A stretch of 64,000 bases of DNA from assembly GCA_024803745.1 (NCBI GenBank), contig JANJXV010000128.1, forward strand, positions 2,533,501 through 2,597,500, written 5' to 3'. Position numbers and translations under genes: made by a program. The stretch comes from Megascapheus bottae. Taxonomy: Eukaryota > Chordata > Mammalia > Rodentia > Geomyidae. Below, piece after piece: positions 22,409-31,380 of the stretch. The notes under the pieces were generated by a model. That model was not told the DNA's origin and did no database searches. It saw only the letters and a list, made by a program, of their open reading frames with translations. Position 1 is the first letter of the stretch. The number at the start of each line of letters is the position of its first letter.

Positions 22409-24072
22409 TCTTTAGCCCAGTGCTTCCCTTTACCACAGCGTGGACATGTGCCAGGTAATTTTTCTCTCTTTAACCTGGCCTGGCGTGGGCATTGCGTCAT
22501 CCAATGTCCTATTTGTCCACAAGAGAAGCAACGCCCTGGGGGTCTAGCAGCCCGGGCCTCTGGCCTCTGGCCTCTATATTTTAGAAATTCAGTAGCAGTC
22601 TTTCCTTGAGGAGCGGCGGCTAAAGTAAGGCCTTGTACATGGGAGGGTCCAATATCAGCACATAGTGAAATAAAGTCCGTGATTCCTCCCTTATTCCTAT
22701 GGGGTCTGATAGCCGCCTGACAGGCGGCGTTGGCATTTTCATAGGCTATGTGTCTAACTATAATATTCCTTGTGTTCTCATCTTGTACTAGGTGGTCTGC
22801 AGTCTCCATTAATCGAGACAAAAATTCTAGATAAGGTTCATTTGGTCCCTGTTTAACTTCTACTAAATTTTTTGTACGATTGGAATTACGTAACCTTTTC
22901 CAAGCCTCTCTCGCCGCAGCATTTATTTGTAAATAGGCTTCCTTTGCATAACCCAATTGATCTTCGGTGTTTTTATAGATTCCCTCTCCTAACAACTGAT
23001 CAAAAGTGTAAGGCAGGTTCTTAGACCTATTTGTTTCAATTTTAGCCCGACACTGTGCAGTGAACTCTGTCTCCCATAATAAGTACTCTCCTGCACTAAG
23101 GCATGCTCTGGCAAGCCGCTTCCAGTCATTTGGGCATACAATACCAGCACACGCGGCCTCTAATATTACTTGAGTAAAAGGGGCAGTTGGCCCATATTGG
23201 GAGCAGGCACTCTTTAAATCCTGCAATAGTTTAACAGTAAAAGGTTGATGGTATACTTGTTCATCCTGATCAGCTAAACTAGGGAAGCATCGAGGCTCTG
23301 AAATGTCTTCCCTCTCTCTAGCAGCCTGAGCCAGGTTTAATTGTGATGCACTGTGCCTGGTTGTAGTGCCTCTTAAAAGGGATTTGTTGCTAGGGCTTTT
23401 AGGCTTGAAAGGTTGGAAAAGGGATTGAGGCCGTAAGGCTGCAGCCGGAGGCGGTGGGTGTGAGGGATAGGATTTAGAATCAGAAACCATAGTGGCCTGA
23501 GGGTCATATCTCCTTCCTAATTCTGGGGGGGCTCTCTGCTCTATCCCCATTTTAGATAGTAGATGTAGCATTTCTTCTAACCTCTTTTCTATTGTAGCTA
23601 TCCGGTCCTCCATCGGCTCATCATAACTTTCCTCCCTCATATTAAAATTTGAATTCTGATACTCAATATCTACTGGTTGTTGTTCCCTTTTCAAGATCTC
23701 ACTTAGACTCTCTTGGGCTGAGGCATATGGCTCAGTCTCAGGTTTTTCAGAAGGGTCCTTTAATTCATAAAGTTCCCTTAATTCAAATTCAGCATTCTCA
23801 TGTTCAGGATCTATGCCTTCACTTACTAAATTATATACATCAATAGCCTCTACTGGGGTCTTTTCGGGGCCATATACATTATAATAATCTTTAATTCTTT
23901 TTCCTATCCCCTGCCAGGCTTTTTGGAATTCCTCCTCTATAGACCCCGGGCATGCCTCCTCGAGAAACTGTAGGAAGCTCTGAAGCACCCCTTTTTCCAA
24001 CCACATTCCGTGGGCTTCAAGTAGGCCTGTTAAGATCGGTAAATATGACATATAGCTATTAACTTGACCCAT
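22195..24072 (-). CDS. gag of the inner provirus
   Basis: A 625-codon open frame starting MGQ, which gives a Gly2 suitable for myristoylation. It contains a proline-rich middle and a capsid with a major-homology-region-like stretch at about 408-427 (QGPNEPYLEF...). Two CX2CX4HX4C zinc knuckles lie at about 515-528 and 543-556, with a Pro/Gln-rich end. It encodes the structural polyprotein (matrix, capsid, nucleocapsid). The ATG is about 93 nt after the primer site, a short leader. The 3' end overlaps pro-pol. Confidence 0.94.
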   Translation of the reverse strand: MGQVNSYMSYLPILTGLLEAHGMWLEKGVLQSFLQFLEEACPGSIEEEFQKAWQGIGKRIKDYYNVYGPEKTPVEAIDVYNLVSEGIDPEHENAEFELRELYELKDPSEKPETEPYASAQESLSEILKREQQPVDIEYQNSNFNMREESYDEPMEDRIATIEKRLEEMLHLLSKMGIEQRAPPELGRRYDPQATMVSDSKSYPSHPPPPAAALRPQSLFQPFKPKSPSNKSLLRGTTTRHSASQLNLAQAAREREDISEPRCFPSLADQDEQVYHQPFTVKLLQDLKSACSQYGPTAPFTQVILEAACAGIVCPNDWKRLARACLSAGEYLLWETEFTAQCRAKIETNRSKNLPYTFDQLLGEGIYKNTEDQLGYAKEAYLQINAAAREAWKRLRNSNRTKNLVEVKQGPNEPYLEFLSRLMETADHLVQDENTRNIIVRHIAYENANAACQAAIRPHRNKGGITDFISLCADIGPSHVQGLTLAAAPQGKTATEFLKYRGQRPEARAARPPGRCFSCGQIGHWMTQCPRQARLKREKLPGTCPRCGKGKHWAKDCRSRTDRNGRPLSGNWRRGQPLAPQNHGAVPPSSRPQVNLLTTPQNQSPASSVPPQAAQDWTSVPPPAQY

Positions 24073-24165
24073 AATTTTTTCTCCTGACTATACACTCTCC
24101 TAATAGTCCTACGATGTGTTACTCACCACAGGGGGGGTCCTTCGCCTTCGTCCCAGATTTTCAGG

Positions 24166-24183
24166 GTCCCTGTTCGGGCGCCA
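24166..24183 (-). other. Primer-binding site, tRNA-Lys3 type
   Basis: The minus strand reads TGGCGCCCGAACAGGGAC, 2 nt from the 5' LTR edge. This is the 18-nt site complementary to the 3' end of tRNA-Lys(UUU). Confidence 0.95.
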
Positions 24184-24185
24184 GT

Positions 24186-24643
24186 TGCCGGGGCCAGCCG
24201 GCAGCAAACCAGGGTTCGCGGATTGGGATTCCTGAAATAGGGGCAAGGACTAGGAAAAAATAGAAGAGAGACAAACAGATGGAGTTCGGGAGGAGTACAG
24301 CCCAAGTCAGCAGTCCAAGAAGGCTGTGAGCTCCAGACTGCCGCCTAAGACTCTCTCGTTTATTTTAAGTTCCGACCTTAAATACTCTTCTTAAAATTTG
24401 GAGTTGCCAGAGGCTACATTCATACAAAATAGTAAACAAATCACATATAGGATAAATGAGAAAGGATTAACATTGCTTAAAGTCATCATGATAAGAACTG
24501 ATTGACATTGCTTAAAGTCATCATGATAAGAACTGATTGACTTTGCTTAAAGTCATCCTGATCAGAGTTACTTCCTTGTGTATACAGTTGTGTAGGTCCA
24601 AGGTCAGGTCCAAGGTCATTGACCCCACAGTCGGTCCCCAACA
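24186..24643 (-). repeat. 5' LTR of the inner provirus
   Basis: 458 bp. I found one mismatch against 17263-17720 in a base-by-base reading. The right flank is the duplication tatgtg at 24644-24649. Confidence 0.95.
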
Positions 24644-24649
24644 TATGTG

Positions 24650-26134
24650 TACTGGAAAAAATGGGGCCTTGCGGGCACAAATTAATTCTTGCAATTGTGC
24701 AAATAATTTATAAACACTACTACTTTTGCTGATAACCCCAGCAAGTTCTAAACTTTTCAAGGCATTTACTACATAAAGGGAATCAGAAATAATATTAAAA
24801 GAAAAGGGACAATTCTGAAATACAGCAATAACAGCTTGTAACTCCACCTTCTGTGCCGATCCAGGTTGAAAGTGACATAAAACTGGTTGCTGTCCTTCAA
24901 TTAAATAGGCCCCTAATCCGTTCTTAGAGCCATCGGTAAAAATATTAACTGCTCCAATAATAGGTTGTTTTGCTGTAACTACCGGAAAAACCACGGGATG
25001 TTCTTTAAAAAACTGTAAAAAAGGACTCTTAGGATAATGATTATCTATTTTTCCTGTAAACATACAATTTAAAATAGCCCATTCGTCGATGGTGGCACTT
25101 AAAACCTGAATTTGATCAGAAGTATAAGGAACTATAAGAAGATTAGGTTGACAACCAAAGTGTTGTATACTAAATTTAATACCCAAAATGGACAAATTTG
25201 CAACGGCTTTGGGATAGTATTCAATTGATTTTGCAGGTGACAATTTAGGGTGAACCCACGCCAAAGGTCCAGTCTGCCACAAGACTCCTGAAGGCTGTTT
25301 AAAAGAAGCCAAAATAATTAAAGAAATTTCTAGTCCTGGTTCTATTCTTTGTAAAAATGCTGAATCTAATCTTTCTTCCAAAACTTCTAAAACTCTTCTG
25401 GCTGCAGTGGTTAACATTCTTGGTGAGTCTAAGGCAGAATCACCTTGTAATATATCGAATAAGGGCTTTAATTCACAGTTACTCATAGGGAGGGAGGTTC
25501 TAATCCAATTAATATCTCCCATCAATTTCTGGAAGTCATTTAAGGTCTTAAGGTTGTCTTTTCGTAGTTGCCATTTTAAAGGCCTTACCTTTTGAAATGT
25601 TATAATGCTCCCTAAGTACTGAGATACTTTATATTTCTGAACCTTTTCAGGAGCTATGAATAAATTCTTATTTTCCAAATATTTTATTAATAAGGCAAAG
25701 GCTTCATCCAATATTTCCTGATTTTTAGAGGTCAACAAGATATCATCCATATAGTGTAAGCATTTCACTGATGGAAATTCCTTTCGCAGGGGGATTAAGG
25801 CTGTATGTACATACAGTTGACATAAGGTGGGGCTATTTCCCATTCCCTGAGGCAATACCACCCATACAAAACGTAGGGGGGGCAGCGCCTCGAAAAAAGG
25901 AATTTCCTGTCCTGCATTAAGGTCTGCTTTCTTGCGCGACCTCTTCCAGTCTGATGTAATACGAACTCGAGATACTGCGCCTAGCACAGGCTCCTCTAAA
26001 TTAGACTCCTCCTGCATATTTTCAGGCGGCAAGGGGGGATAAATAGAAGGAACCTTTCGATCCTCCCCTGAATTCTCACTCCTTGATTCTGACCTTTCCT
26101 CCTTAAATTCCTCCAATGCTATTTTTCCTTCCAC
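24650..26134 (-). pseudogene. Outer provirus gag-RT fusion frame, with RNase H (5' part of pol)
   Basis: One frame joins about 87 residues of Glu/Pro-rich gag-type sequence directly to the middle of reverse transcriptase (LPQGMGNSP, then YMDD). RT connection and RNase H (FTDGS...SDSLY) follow, until it is cut by the inner LTR at 24649. The rest of gag, all of pro and the RT N-terminus are missing. The junction lies near 25870. This resembles the in-frame gag-pol deletions of the I-delta class of mouse IAP elements. The open frame continues a little into the inner LTR by chance. Confidence 0.85.
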
Positions 26135-26343
26135 TAGTGCGCCGGAGCAACGCTCATCAAACAGTTCCTAACTAGTTTCCAAATGGGTTTTACTCCGGGC
26201 CTTAGACGTCCTTGATCTGCAACATTGTCTAAATCCTTCCCTAGCTTGTCCCATGCAGGCAATGATAGATTACCTGACACAGAGAACCAGGGAGCTACCT
26301 CCTCCAGGTTAAGGAGGAAAAGGCTCAAGATACTTTGTTTCAC
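26134..26343 (-). pseudogene. gag N-terminal fragment of the outer provirus, frameshifted
   Basis: About 69 codons in a frame different from the following gag-RT frame; a TAG ends it at 26134-26136. Position (after primer site and leader) and composition fit a matrix N-terminus. A one-base-type frameshift between the two frames is likely. Confidence 0.6.
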
Positions 26344-26616
26344 TTTCAGTTCCTTTGGGCTTTTTACCAGCTGAGATCATTCTGAGGCTCCCATAATTCA
26401 AAACCGGAGCTTTTCCCCGCTCTTTCTTTATCTACAGAAAAGAGCAAAAATGATCAGTCCCCTTTTCCAGGACTTTAATTGGTCCTACTCTCCCAAGACC
26501 TTAATAGGTCTCTCTTATCTTGGACTTTAATTGGTTCCCCTTAGCTGGGAAACTTACCGGTGCACCGCCTCGAGTTCTGAAGTCTGTTGGAAATGAAAGT
26601 TCTTGGCGTACGGGCG

Positions 26617-26634
26617 TCCCCGTACGGGCCACCA
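26617..26634 (-). other. Primer-binding site, tRNA-Ile type
   Basis: The minus strand reads TGGTGGCCCGTACGGGGA, 2 nt from the 5' LTR. It is complementary to the 3' end of tRNA-Ile(AAU) (...CCCCGTACGGGCCA plus CCA). Confidence 0.82.
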
Positions 26635-26636
26635 GC

Positions 26637-27002
26637 TGTCGCTATCCCCTCGGCCGGCAAGGAAGACGCAACAAGTGAGACTTCTTCTCGAGCAGCAGTT
26701 TATTCAGCAAGCTTACAGCTATGCCGGGTCGACCCCGACTTCCTCAAAACCCTGGGCTTTTATAGGCCCATCCTCCAATCACATTTGCTTTCTTACAATT
26801 CTATAGCCAATAATATAAGTACACCTCTATAGCACATTCTAAACAAGTAGCAATATGGCATTACACATACTTCCAATCATGCATAAAGCTCATGAACAAT
26901 CACATCTTTTCCTGGAAACTTTCAGACAAACAACACAGTGGCGCAACCACAAAGGCGGATGCCAGCGCCATCTTGTAATGGCGAATGTAATAGCTCTCTA
27001 CA
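26637..27002 (-). repeat. 5' LTR of the outer provirus
   Basis: 366 bp, TGTCGC...TCTACA, about four mismatches to 13951-14316. The right flank is gctgtt at 27003-27008. Confidence 0.92.
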
Positions 27003-27004
27003 GC

Positions 27005-27345
27005 TGTTGGGGCCTGATCACCATCTCTGGGGCCTGTTCACCATTCCGGCTCAGCGGCCACTAAAGGGCTTTGTCCAGGCCTTCCTCGCATAACTCTCTT
27101 GAGGTGTTTCTGTGACCCTGACTCAGCTGAACCCCTAACTCGGGTCCTCAGCCCTCGTGCTTTCTTGCACTGGTCCCGCCCAGTAAAACCTGGAAAGTTT
27201 GCCCTGACCCTTAGTGACAGCACCTTGGCCTTTTATCTGTTGGGTCCTTTCTGCTTCTCCACCTCTTCTTTCCCCCACAGTATATAACTAAGTGCCCAAC
27301 ACAATAAATCTGAAATCTGCTGCGCTTTCATGGCTGACACAGCTC
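27005..27345 (+). repeat. LTR-like sequence, possibly MaLR/ERVL type
   Basis: Begins TGTTGGGGCCTG. It has a TATA-like 'agtatataac' near 27280 and AATAAA near 27303, followed by a short R-like end. The outer provirus lies right at its left edge. The end point is approximate. Confidence 0.5.
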
Positions 27346-27478
27346 CTGGCTCAGTGTTGTTTTCTCCTCGGCAATTGGGGAGGGCTGGGTTACTTGCCAT
27401 CTCCTCAGCTCCATGGGACTTCAGGCTGGCCCTGGGTGTCCCTTGTCATACCTGTCAGTCTTTTGCATAACTGGGGTT

Positions 27479-27683
27479 CTAGATGTGAGCTATTAGGATC
27501 GCAGCTACAAGCAGACAGTATATGGAGAAGGAGACCCGGGGTAGGAGAGAGCTGGAGGCAGCTGGACACTGGACATAGCTGCTTGGTTTGCTGCAGATCC
27601 ACTTTTTCTCTGCGTAGACCCTGGCGCTGCTAATTCCAGCTTCATCCAAATAGCCGCATTCCCTAGTGCCTCGAACTTCCACC
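27479..27683 (-). CDS. CLEC2D-like: CLEC2-like exon 5 (domain end and unusual tail)
   Basis: Acceptor ttggctctag; the frame joins exon 4 in phase 2. It encodes RGTRECGYLDEAGISSAR, then KWICSKPSSY, which closes the domain. About 34 more residues follow to a TAG at 27479-27481. The last ~18 are hydrophobic (FSIYCLLVAAILIAHI). Confidence 0.85.
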
Positions 27684-29637
27684 CTAGAGCCAAGCAGAAA
27701 CAGGTTCAGTACTCACATTTGGGTATTTACTTGCTTTTGTAAATTTTTCTTTTTCTTCTTGTCAGGTGTGGGGTTAGAAACTGGGTCCTGGGCTGCTGTC
27801 CTGAGCTTTTGTGCTCAAGACGAGTGAGTCCTGCTCTTCCATTAAAAGCCACAGCACCACTTCTGACCACTTCTGGATTTTTTTTTCTTTCTTTTCCTTT
27901 TTTTTTGTGGTTCATGGGAGGTAAGAGTCTCATGGATTTTCCTGCCTAGGCTGGTTTTGAGCTATGATTCTCAGATTTCAGCCTCCTGTGTAGCTAGGAT
28001 GATAGGAAAGAGCCACCAGCATGGAACTTATTGCCTGTAGGGTTTTTGTTGTTTTTTGTTGTTGTTGTTTGCTTTTTGTTTTCATTTTTTGTGGGTCATG
28101 GGGCTTGAGCTTGACCTTGAGATTTTCGGCTCAAGGCTACTGCACTTCCCTTGAGCCAAGCCCCTACTTTCCTGGCTGGCTTTGAACCTTGATACTCAGA
28201 TCTCAGCCTCCTGATTAGCGAGGATTATAAGTATGAGCCACTGTGTTGGGATTTGTTGTCTGTAGTTTTAGAAAAGAAAGAGACTAACAGAAATGTGACA
28301 TTAGTGCTGAGCACTGATGACTGAGTTGTGTTTCTTCTCCATTCTCAAAGTCCTGGTGTGAATGCCACCTGTCTGTCCATTACCTGTCCATCCCAGTCAC
28401 ACTAACCACGCATTCATTCATGACCCACGGCCACCTGTGGGCTCCCTAGACGTGACCTTCACTCAGGCTCAACTGTTTCCAAAATGCAGAAAAATAAACC
28501 ATCAACAACAACAACAAATCCATGCTGGGTTCCAGGACTCACAGCTGTCATCCAGCTACTCAGGAGGCTGAGATCGGACGATCACAGTTCAAAACCAGCC
28601 CTGGCAGAAAAGTCCATGAGACTCTAATCTCCAATAAACTCTTTAGCAAAAGCTGGAAGTTGCACTGTGGTTCAAGTGGTAGAGCACTGTCCTTTAGCAA
28701 AACCTCAGGAACAAGGACCCAGGCCCTGAGTTCAAGCCCCAGTCTTGGCCCAAAATAAACAAACAAGCCAAAAGATGGTTGAAAACGTACAAGTTGGTGA
28801 AGTCTGTGCTGTCTGCCCACTTCCAACTGTGCTTTGAGAATTCTCTCCTAAGTCCAATCCAATGATCGTACAAATCTTTGTGTCTTTTCAAGAAATTCTG
28901 TAATAAAACACAGCAAATTGAAAATGGGAGTCCTTGACTTTTGGATGTATTTTGTTTTTCTGTCAAAGACCGGCTTCAAACTGTGATCTCACATCTCAGC
29001 CTGAGAAGCTCTGTATTAGGACTAATAATTCTTTTTCTTTTCTTTGTGTGTATGTGCCAACCCGACTTCCACAATTTGTCTTGGAACTTCGATCCTCCCA
29101 TCTCAGCCTCCTGGGTAACTGGATGACTGCGTGAGCTCCTGGCGCCCAACCCTTTAACTTCACACAACCTCTCCAAGTCGGGGCGGGGTGTCTTCAGCAT
29201 GTCACAGAGAACAGGAACCCCAAAAGCATTTCTTACCAGGTCCTGGATGGTGTCAAAGGTGGCCAGATTGGCTCCAAAGGAGGCACAAAAGTCCTGACTG
29301 GACGTCCAGTTCCTTGTATCCTCAGAAAAATAGAAACACTGATTCCCAAAGCCAATCCACTCTCTTGGACAGGAAGAATACAGGCTGTGCTCTGGAGTGC
29401 GGCTTTCTGCTTGGTTCCCTAACAGACAATGGATTTGCTTTATAATCAGTCTTCTGTTTTCTGTGCCCGTCCCGGGGCCTAAGCCACACATTGGCATTCA
29501 AAACCACTCACCTGCTAGAATCACTGTTAGTACAACTATCGTCCCAAACAGAACCACAATAGTCAGCAGACAGCAGTGAACTTTGGCGCACATGATATAT
29601 GACAATATTCCTGGGTATTTTTCCTGGAACCCCTTGA
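27479..29637 (-). CDS. CLEC2D-like: CLEC2-family C-type lectin-like receptor, exons 2-5 (first exon not found)
   Basis: CLEC2 proteins are type II membrane proteins of the NK gene complex that act as ligands for NKR-P1 (KLRB1) receptors. Four exons with consistent phases were read: 29512-29637 (membrane segment), 29237-29418, 28791-28897 and 27479-27683. The lectin-like domain shows CPREWIGF, NQCFYFS, an NWT sequon, WIGL, WKW, RECGYL and KWICSK, the full family signature. All splice sites are GT-AG, though the exon 3 acceptor has a weak pyrimidine tract. The reading frame is intact over the visible exons, so it may be functional. After KWICSK the tail is long and ends hydrophobic. The exact paralogue cannot be named. 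Exon 1 should lie to the right of 29637 but was not recognised. Confidence 0.9.
27755..28025 (-). repeat. B1-dID composite SINE, minus strand
   Basis: ID-like tail in reverse on the left, 'ctcagatttcagcctcctgtgtagctagg' and 'agccaccagcatgg' from the B1-like head on the right. Confidence 0.75.
28085..28250 (-). repeat. B1-dID composite SINE, minus strand
   Basis: Contains 'gtgggtcatggggcttgagc', 'ctcagatctcagcctcctga' and 'gagccactgtgttggg'. Confidence 0.8.
28525..28757 (+). repeat. B1-dID composite SINE in CLEC2 intron 4
   Basis: Head 'cagctgtcatccagctact', middle 'gaggctgagatcggacgatc', tail 'aggccctgagttcaagcccc'. It ends about 30 bp from exon 4. Confidence 0.85.
28791..28897 (-). CDS. 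CLEC2D-like: CLEC2-like exon 4 (WIGL segment)
   Basis: 107 nt, phase 0 to phase 2; acceptor tgttttattacag, donor GTACGT. It contains DHWIGLRRE and WKWADSTDF, the conserved core of the fold. Confidence 0.87.
28945..29145 (-). repeat. B1-like SINE fragments in CLEC2 intron 3
   Basis: Two partial reversed heads: 'ctgtgatctcacatctcagcc' (28980-29001) and 'gatcctcccatctcagcctcctgggtaactggatgac' (29091-29127). Confidence 0.6.
29237..29418 (-). CDS. CLEC2D-like: CLEC2-like exon 3 (first half of lectin domain)
   Basis: 182 nt, phase 1 to phase 0, donor GTAAGA. It encodes the stalk and the domain start: CPREWIGFGNQCFYFSEDTRN, the sequon NWT and FCASFGANLATF. The acceptor (cattgtctgttag) was chosen because it restores the frame with exon 2. 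Confidence 0.87.
29512..29637 (-). CDS. CLEC2D-like: CLEC2-like exon 2 (transmembrane)
   Basis: 126 nt, entering and leaving in phase 1. Acceptor ctcctctttcag, donor GTGAGT. It encodes a short juxtamembrane part (KGFQEKYPG), then a hydrophobic span of about 22 residues (CCLLTIVVLFGTIVVLTVI) with no charged residue inside. Confidence 0.87.
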
Positions 29638-29774
29638 CTGAAAGAGGAGGGTTTGAATCCAAGGGTTTGAATCTAGAAGGAAAATAGTCATAGCATTCTC
29701 TACTTATGGCTTGTCCTGGCTCAATTACCACCAAAGGCCATCTTGCAATGGTGGAAAAGGACAGAACGGAGGAG

Positions 29775-29942
29775 CTGAGCACTGGTATCTCCTCCCTGTA
29801 ACCCCAGCTACTTAGGAGCCCAAGATTGAGGGTGGCAGGCAGGAAAGTCTGGGCACAAGGAGAGCTGTGGCTCCAGTGCCAGGGCAGCAGCCTTGAGAGA
29901 CAAAGCTTAGAGGATTCAGGTCCTGAGTTCAAACCCCAGCCT
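29775..29942 (+). repeat. B1-dID composite SINE
   Basis: 'gagcactggtatctcctccctgtaac' head through 'ggtcctgagttcaaacccc' tail. Confidence 0.8.
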
Positions 29943-30055
29943 GATCATGTAATAGACAGTAGATATTATAAATATATGTCATAATATATGACATATCACA
30001 TGGTCTATTATAAATGTTTACTCTGTACTGTATTATTCTATTATGTATATGTACT

Positions 30056-30295
30056 TTTTTTCTTTTGTCAGTCATGAAGCTTGAACTCAGGGCCTGTGTG
30101 CTGTGCCAGAGCTTTTTCCCTCCAGGCTAGCACTCTACCACTTTCAGTCTCAGCACCACTTCTGCTTTTCTGATGGTTCACTGGAGATAAGAGTCTCATG
30201 GACTTTCCTCTCTGGGCTGGCTTTGAACTGTGATCCTCAGATCTCAGCCTCCTGAGTAGCCAGGATGACAGGTGCGAGCCACCAGTACCTGGTTA
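30056..30295 (-). repeat. B1-dID composite SINE, minus strand, full length
   Basis: Reversed tail (gaagcttgaactcagggcct) through reversed head (gatgacaggtgcgagccacc). AT-rich repeats flank it on both sides. Confidence 0.85.
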
Positions 30296-30299
30296 TATA

Positions 30300-30830
30300 T
30301 CCTCATATAGATAGATAGTATATCCATCGTAGTATGTATTATTGAGGCCATATCATATGTCATGATATTCGGTAAGTAGTAAGTGTTTTGTTGTCAAGTT
30401 ACAGCAGGCAGAGGGACTGAGCCCCAGTTCCAGGCATTATTTCTGGCTAACACCAATGGGCAGCCAGTTTAGAACATGGCAGCTCAGCACAGGGTGCCAA
30501 CTTACCCAAATCCTGAGCACTTATGCCCGCACACACATATGTCCTGCTTTTTCTCTTGCCCTTGCTCAAGCCCTGTCCTCACTACCAGGTTTCTGGAAGA
30601 TTCTGCTCCCCAGAGGCTCAGTTCAAGGCCAGCACTAGAGCAGGGAGGACAAAATAGACCAGAAAGTACTGTGTTTATGAGAACCCCCCAAAAACTACAT
30701 TTCCTGTCCTGCTTCCTTGATACATGAACAGGTGATATAGTTCGGTGGTGTGTGTGTGTGTGTGGTTGCTGATGACAGGCAGGCCTCACGTCTAGCTTTT
30801 TGGTGGTTTATTAGAGGTAAGAGTCTCTTG
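30300..30830. other. Non-coding, no gene recognised
   Basis: AT-rich start, then unique sequence with a short GT tract at 30746-30763. It could hold CLEC2 upstream sequence; no exon was supported. Confidence 0.4.
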
Positions 30831-30835
30831 GATGG

Positions 30836-31050
30836 GGCCTGAAGTTTGGCCTAGCGGTTAAAGTGCTTGCCTAGCATGCACGAAGACCCGGGTTCCATTC
30901 CTTGATACCACATATATAGAAAAAAGCCGGAAGTGGTGGTGAGGCTCAAGTGGTAGAGCTCTAGCCTTGAGAAAGTCCAAGGACAGTGCTCAGGCCCTGA
31001 GCTCAAGCCCCGGACTGGCAAAAACAAAACAAAACAAAACAAAAAAAAGA
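30836..31050 (+). repeat. ID-like SINE, full length
   Basis: Starts 'ggcctgaagtttggcctagcgg', B box 'gggttccattcc', end 'cggactggc' plus AAAAC-rich tail. Confidence 0.88.
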
Positions 31051-31075
31051 ACAACAAAATGAGTCTCTTGGAGTG

Positions 31076-31268
31076 GCTGGGAAGGTGTCTAGTGGTAGAG
31101 TGCTTGCCTAGCAGGCATGAAGCCCTGGGTTTGATTCCTTAGTACCACATACCCAGAAAAAGCCAGAAGTGGTGCCATGTATGGATCAAGTGGTAGTGTG
31201 CCAGCCTTGACCAAAAGAAGCTCAGGGACAACACCCGGGCCATGAGTTCAAATCCCAGGACTGGAAAA
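31076..31268 (+). repeat. ID-like SINE, older copy
   Basis: More diverged than its neighbour: 'gtctagtggtagagtgcttgcctagc', then 'gactggaaaagaaaa'. Confidence 0.8.
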
Positions 31269-31271
31269 GAA

Positions 31272-31380
31272 AAGGTCTCATGACTTTGCTGCCTGGGCTT
31301 TCTTCAGACTATGATCGTCAGATCTCAGCCTCCTGAGTAGCTGGGAGGACAGGTGGGAGCCACTGGAGTCTGGTTTGAAA
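31272..31380 (-). repeat. B1-like SINE half, minus strand
   Basis: Reversed B1-like head only: 'cagatctcagcctcctgagtagctggga', 'gagccactggagtctgg'. Confidence 0.75.

Larger units (their letters stand above)
17263..24643 (-). mobile_element. Inner class II endogenous retrovirus, env-less, near-identical LTRs
   Basis: A 7381-bp provirus with 458-bp LTRs at each end and a 6-bp duplication (tatgtg). By eye the LTRs differ at one position: gttcagg near 17354 against gttcggg near 24290. Minus-strand order: 5' LTR, tRNA-Lys3-type primer site, gag, pro-pol, about 1.1 kb without a long frame, polypurine tract, 3' LTR. No env is present. gag and pro-pol are open throughout. It lies in the RNase H region of the outer provirus, so it is the younger insertion. 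Affinity is betaretrovirus-like, close in layout to env-less rodent class II elements. Whether it is transcribed or mobile cannot be told from sequence. Confidence 0.93.
13951..27002 (-). mobile_element. Outer class II (IAP-like) endogenous retrovirus, split by a second provirus
   Basis: Two 366-bp LTRs (13951-14316 and 26637-27002) bound the element. The 6-bp duplication gctgtt flanks it at 13945-13950 and 27003-27008. I counted four differences between the LTRs (about 1%). Removing the inner provirus leaves about 5.67 kb. Order on the minus strand: 5' LTR, primer site, gag start, a gag-to-RT deletion junction, RT and RNase H, [inner provirus], integrase, env, polypurine tract, 3' LTR. The LTR contains an AAGATGGCGCTG core shared with rodent intracisternal A-particle LTRs, and the LTR length also fits that group. 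The copy is defective: gag frameshift, large gag-pol deletion, env frameshift and the insertion. Confidence 0.9.

Noticed and set aside
22195..22417. Canonical -1 slippery heptamer in the gag/pro-pol overlap
   Set aside because: The C6A4 run near 22271 is not in the X-XXY-YYZ register of the gag frame, and no other clean heptamer was found, so no site is annotated.
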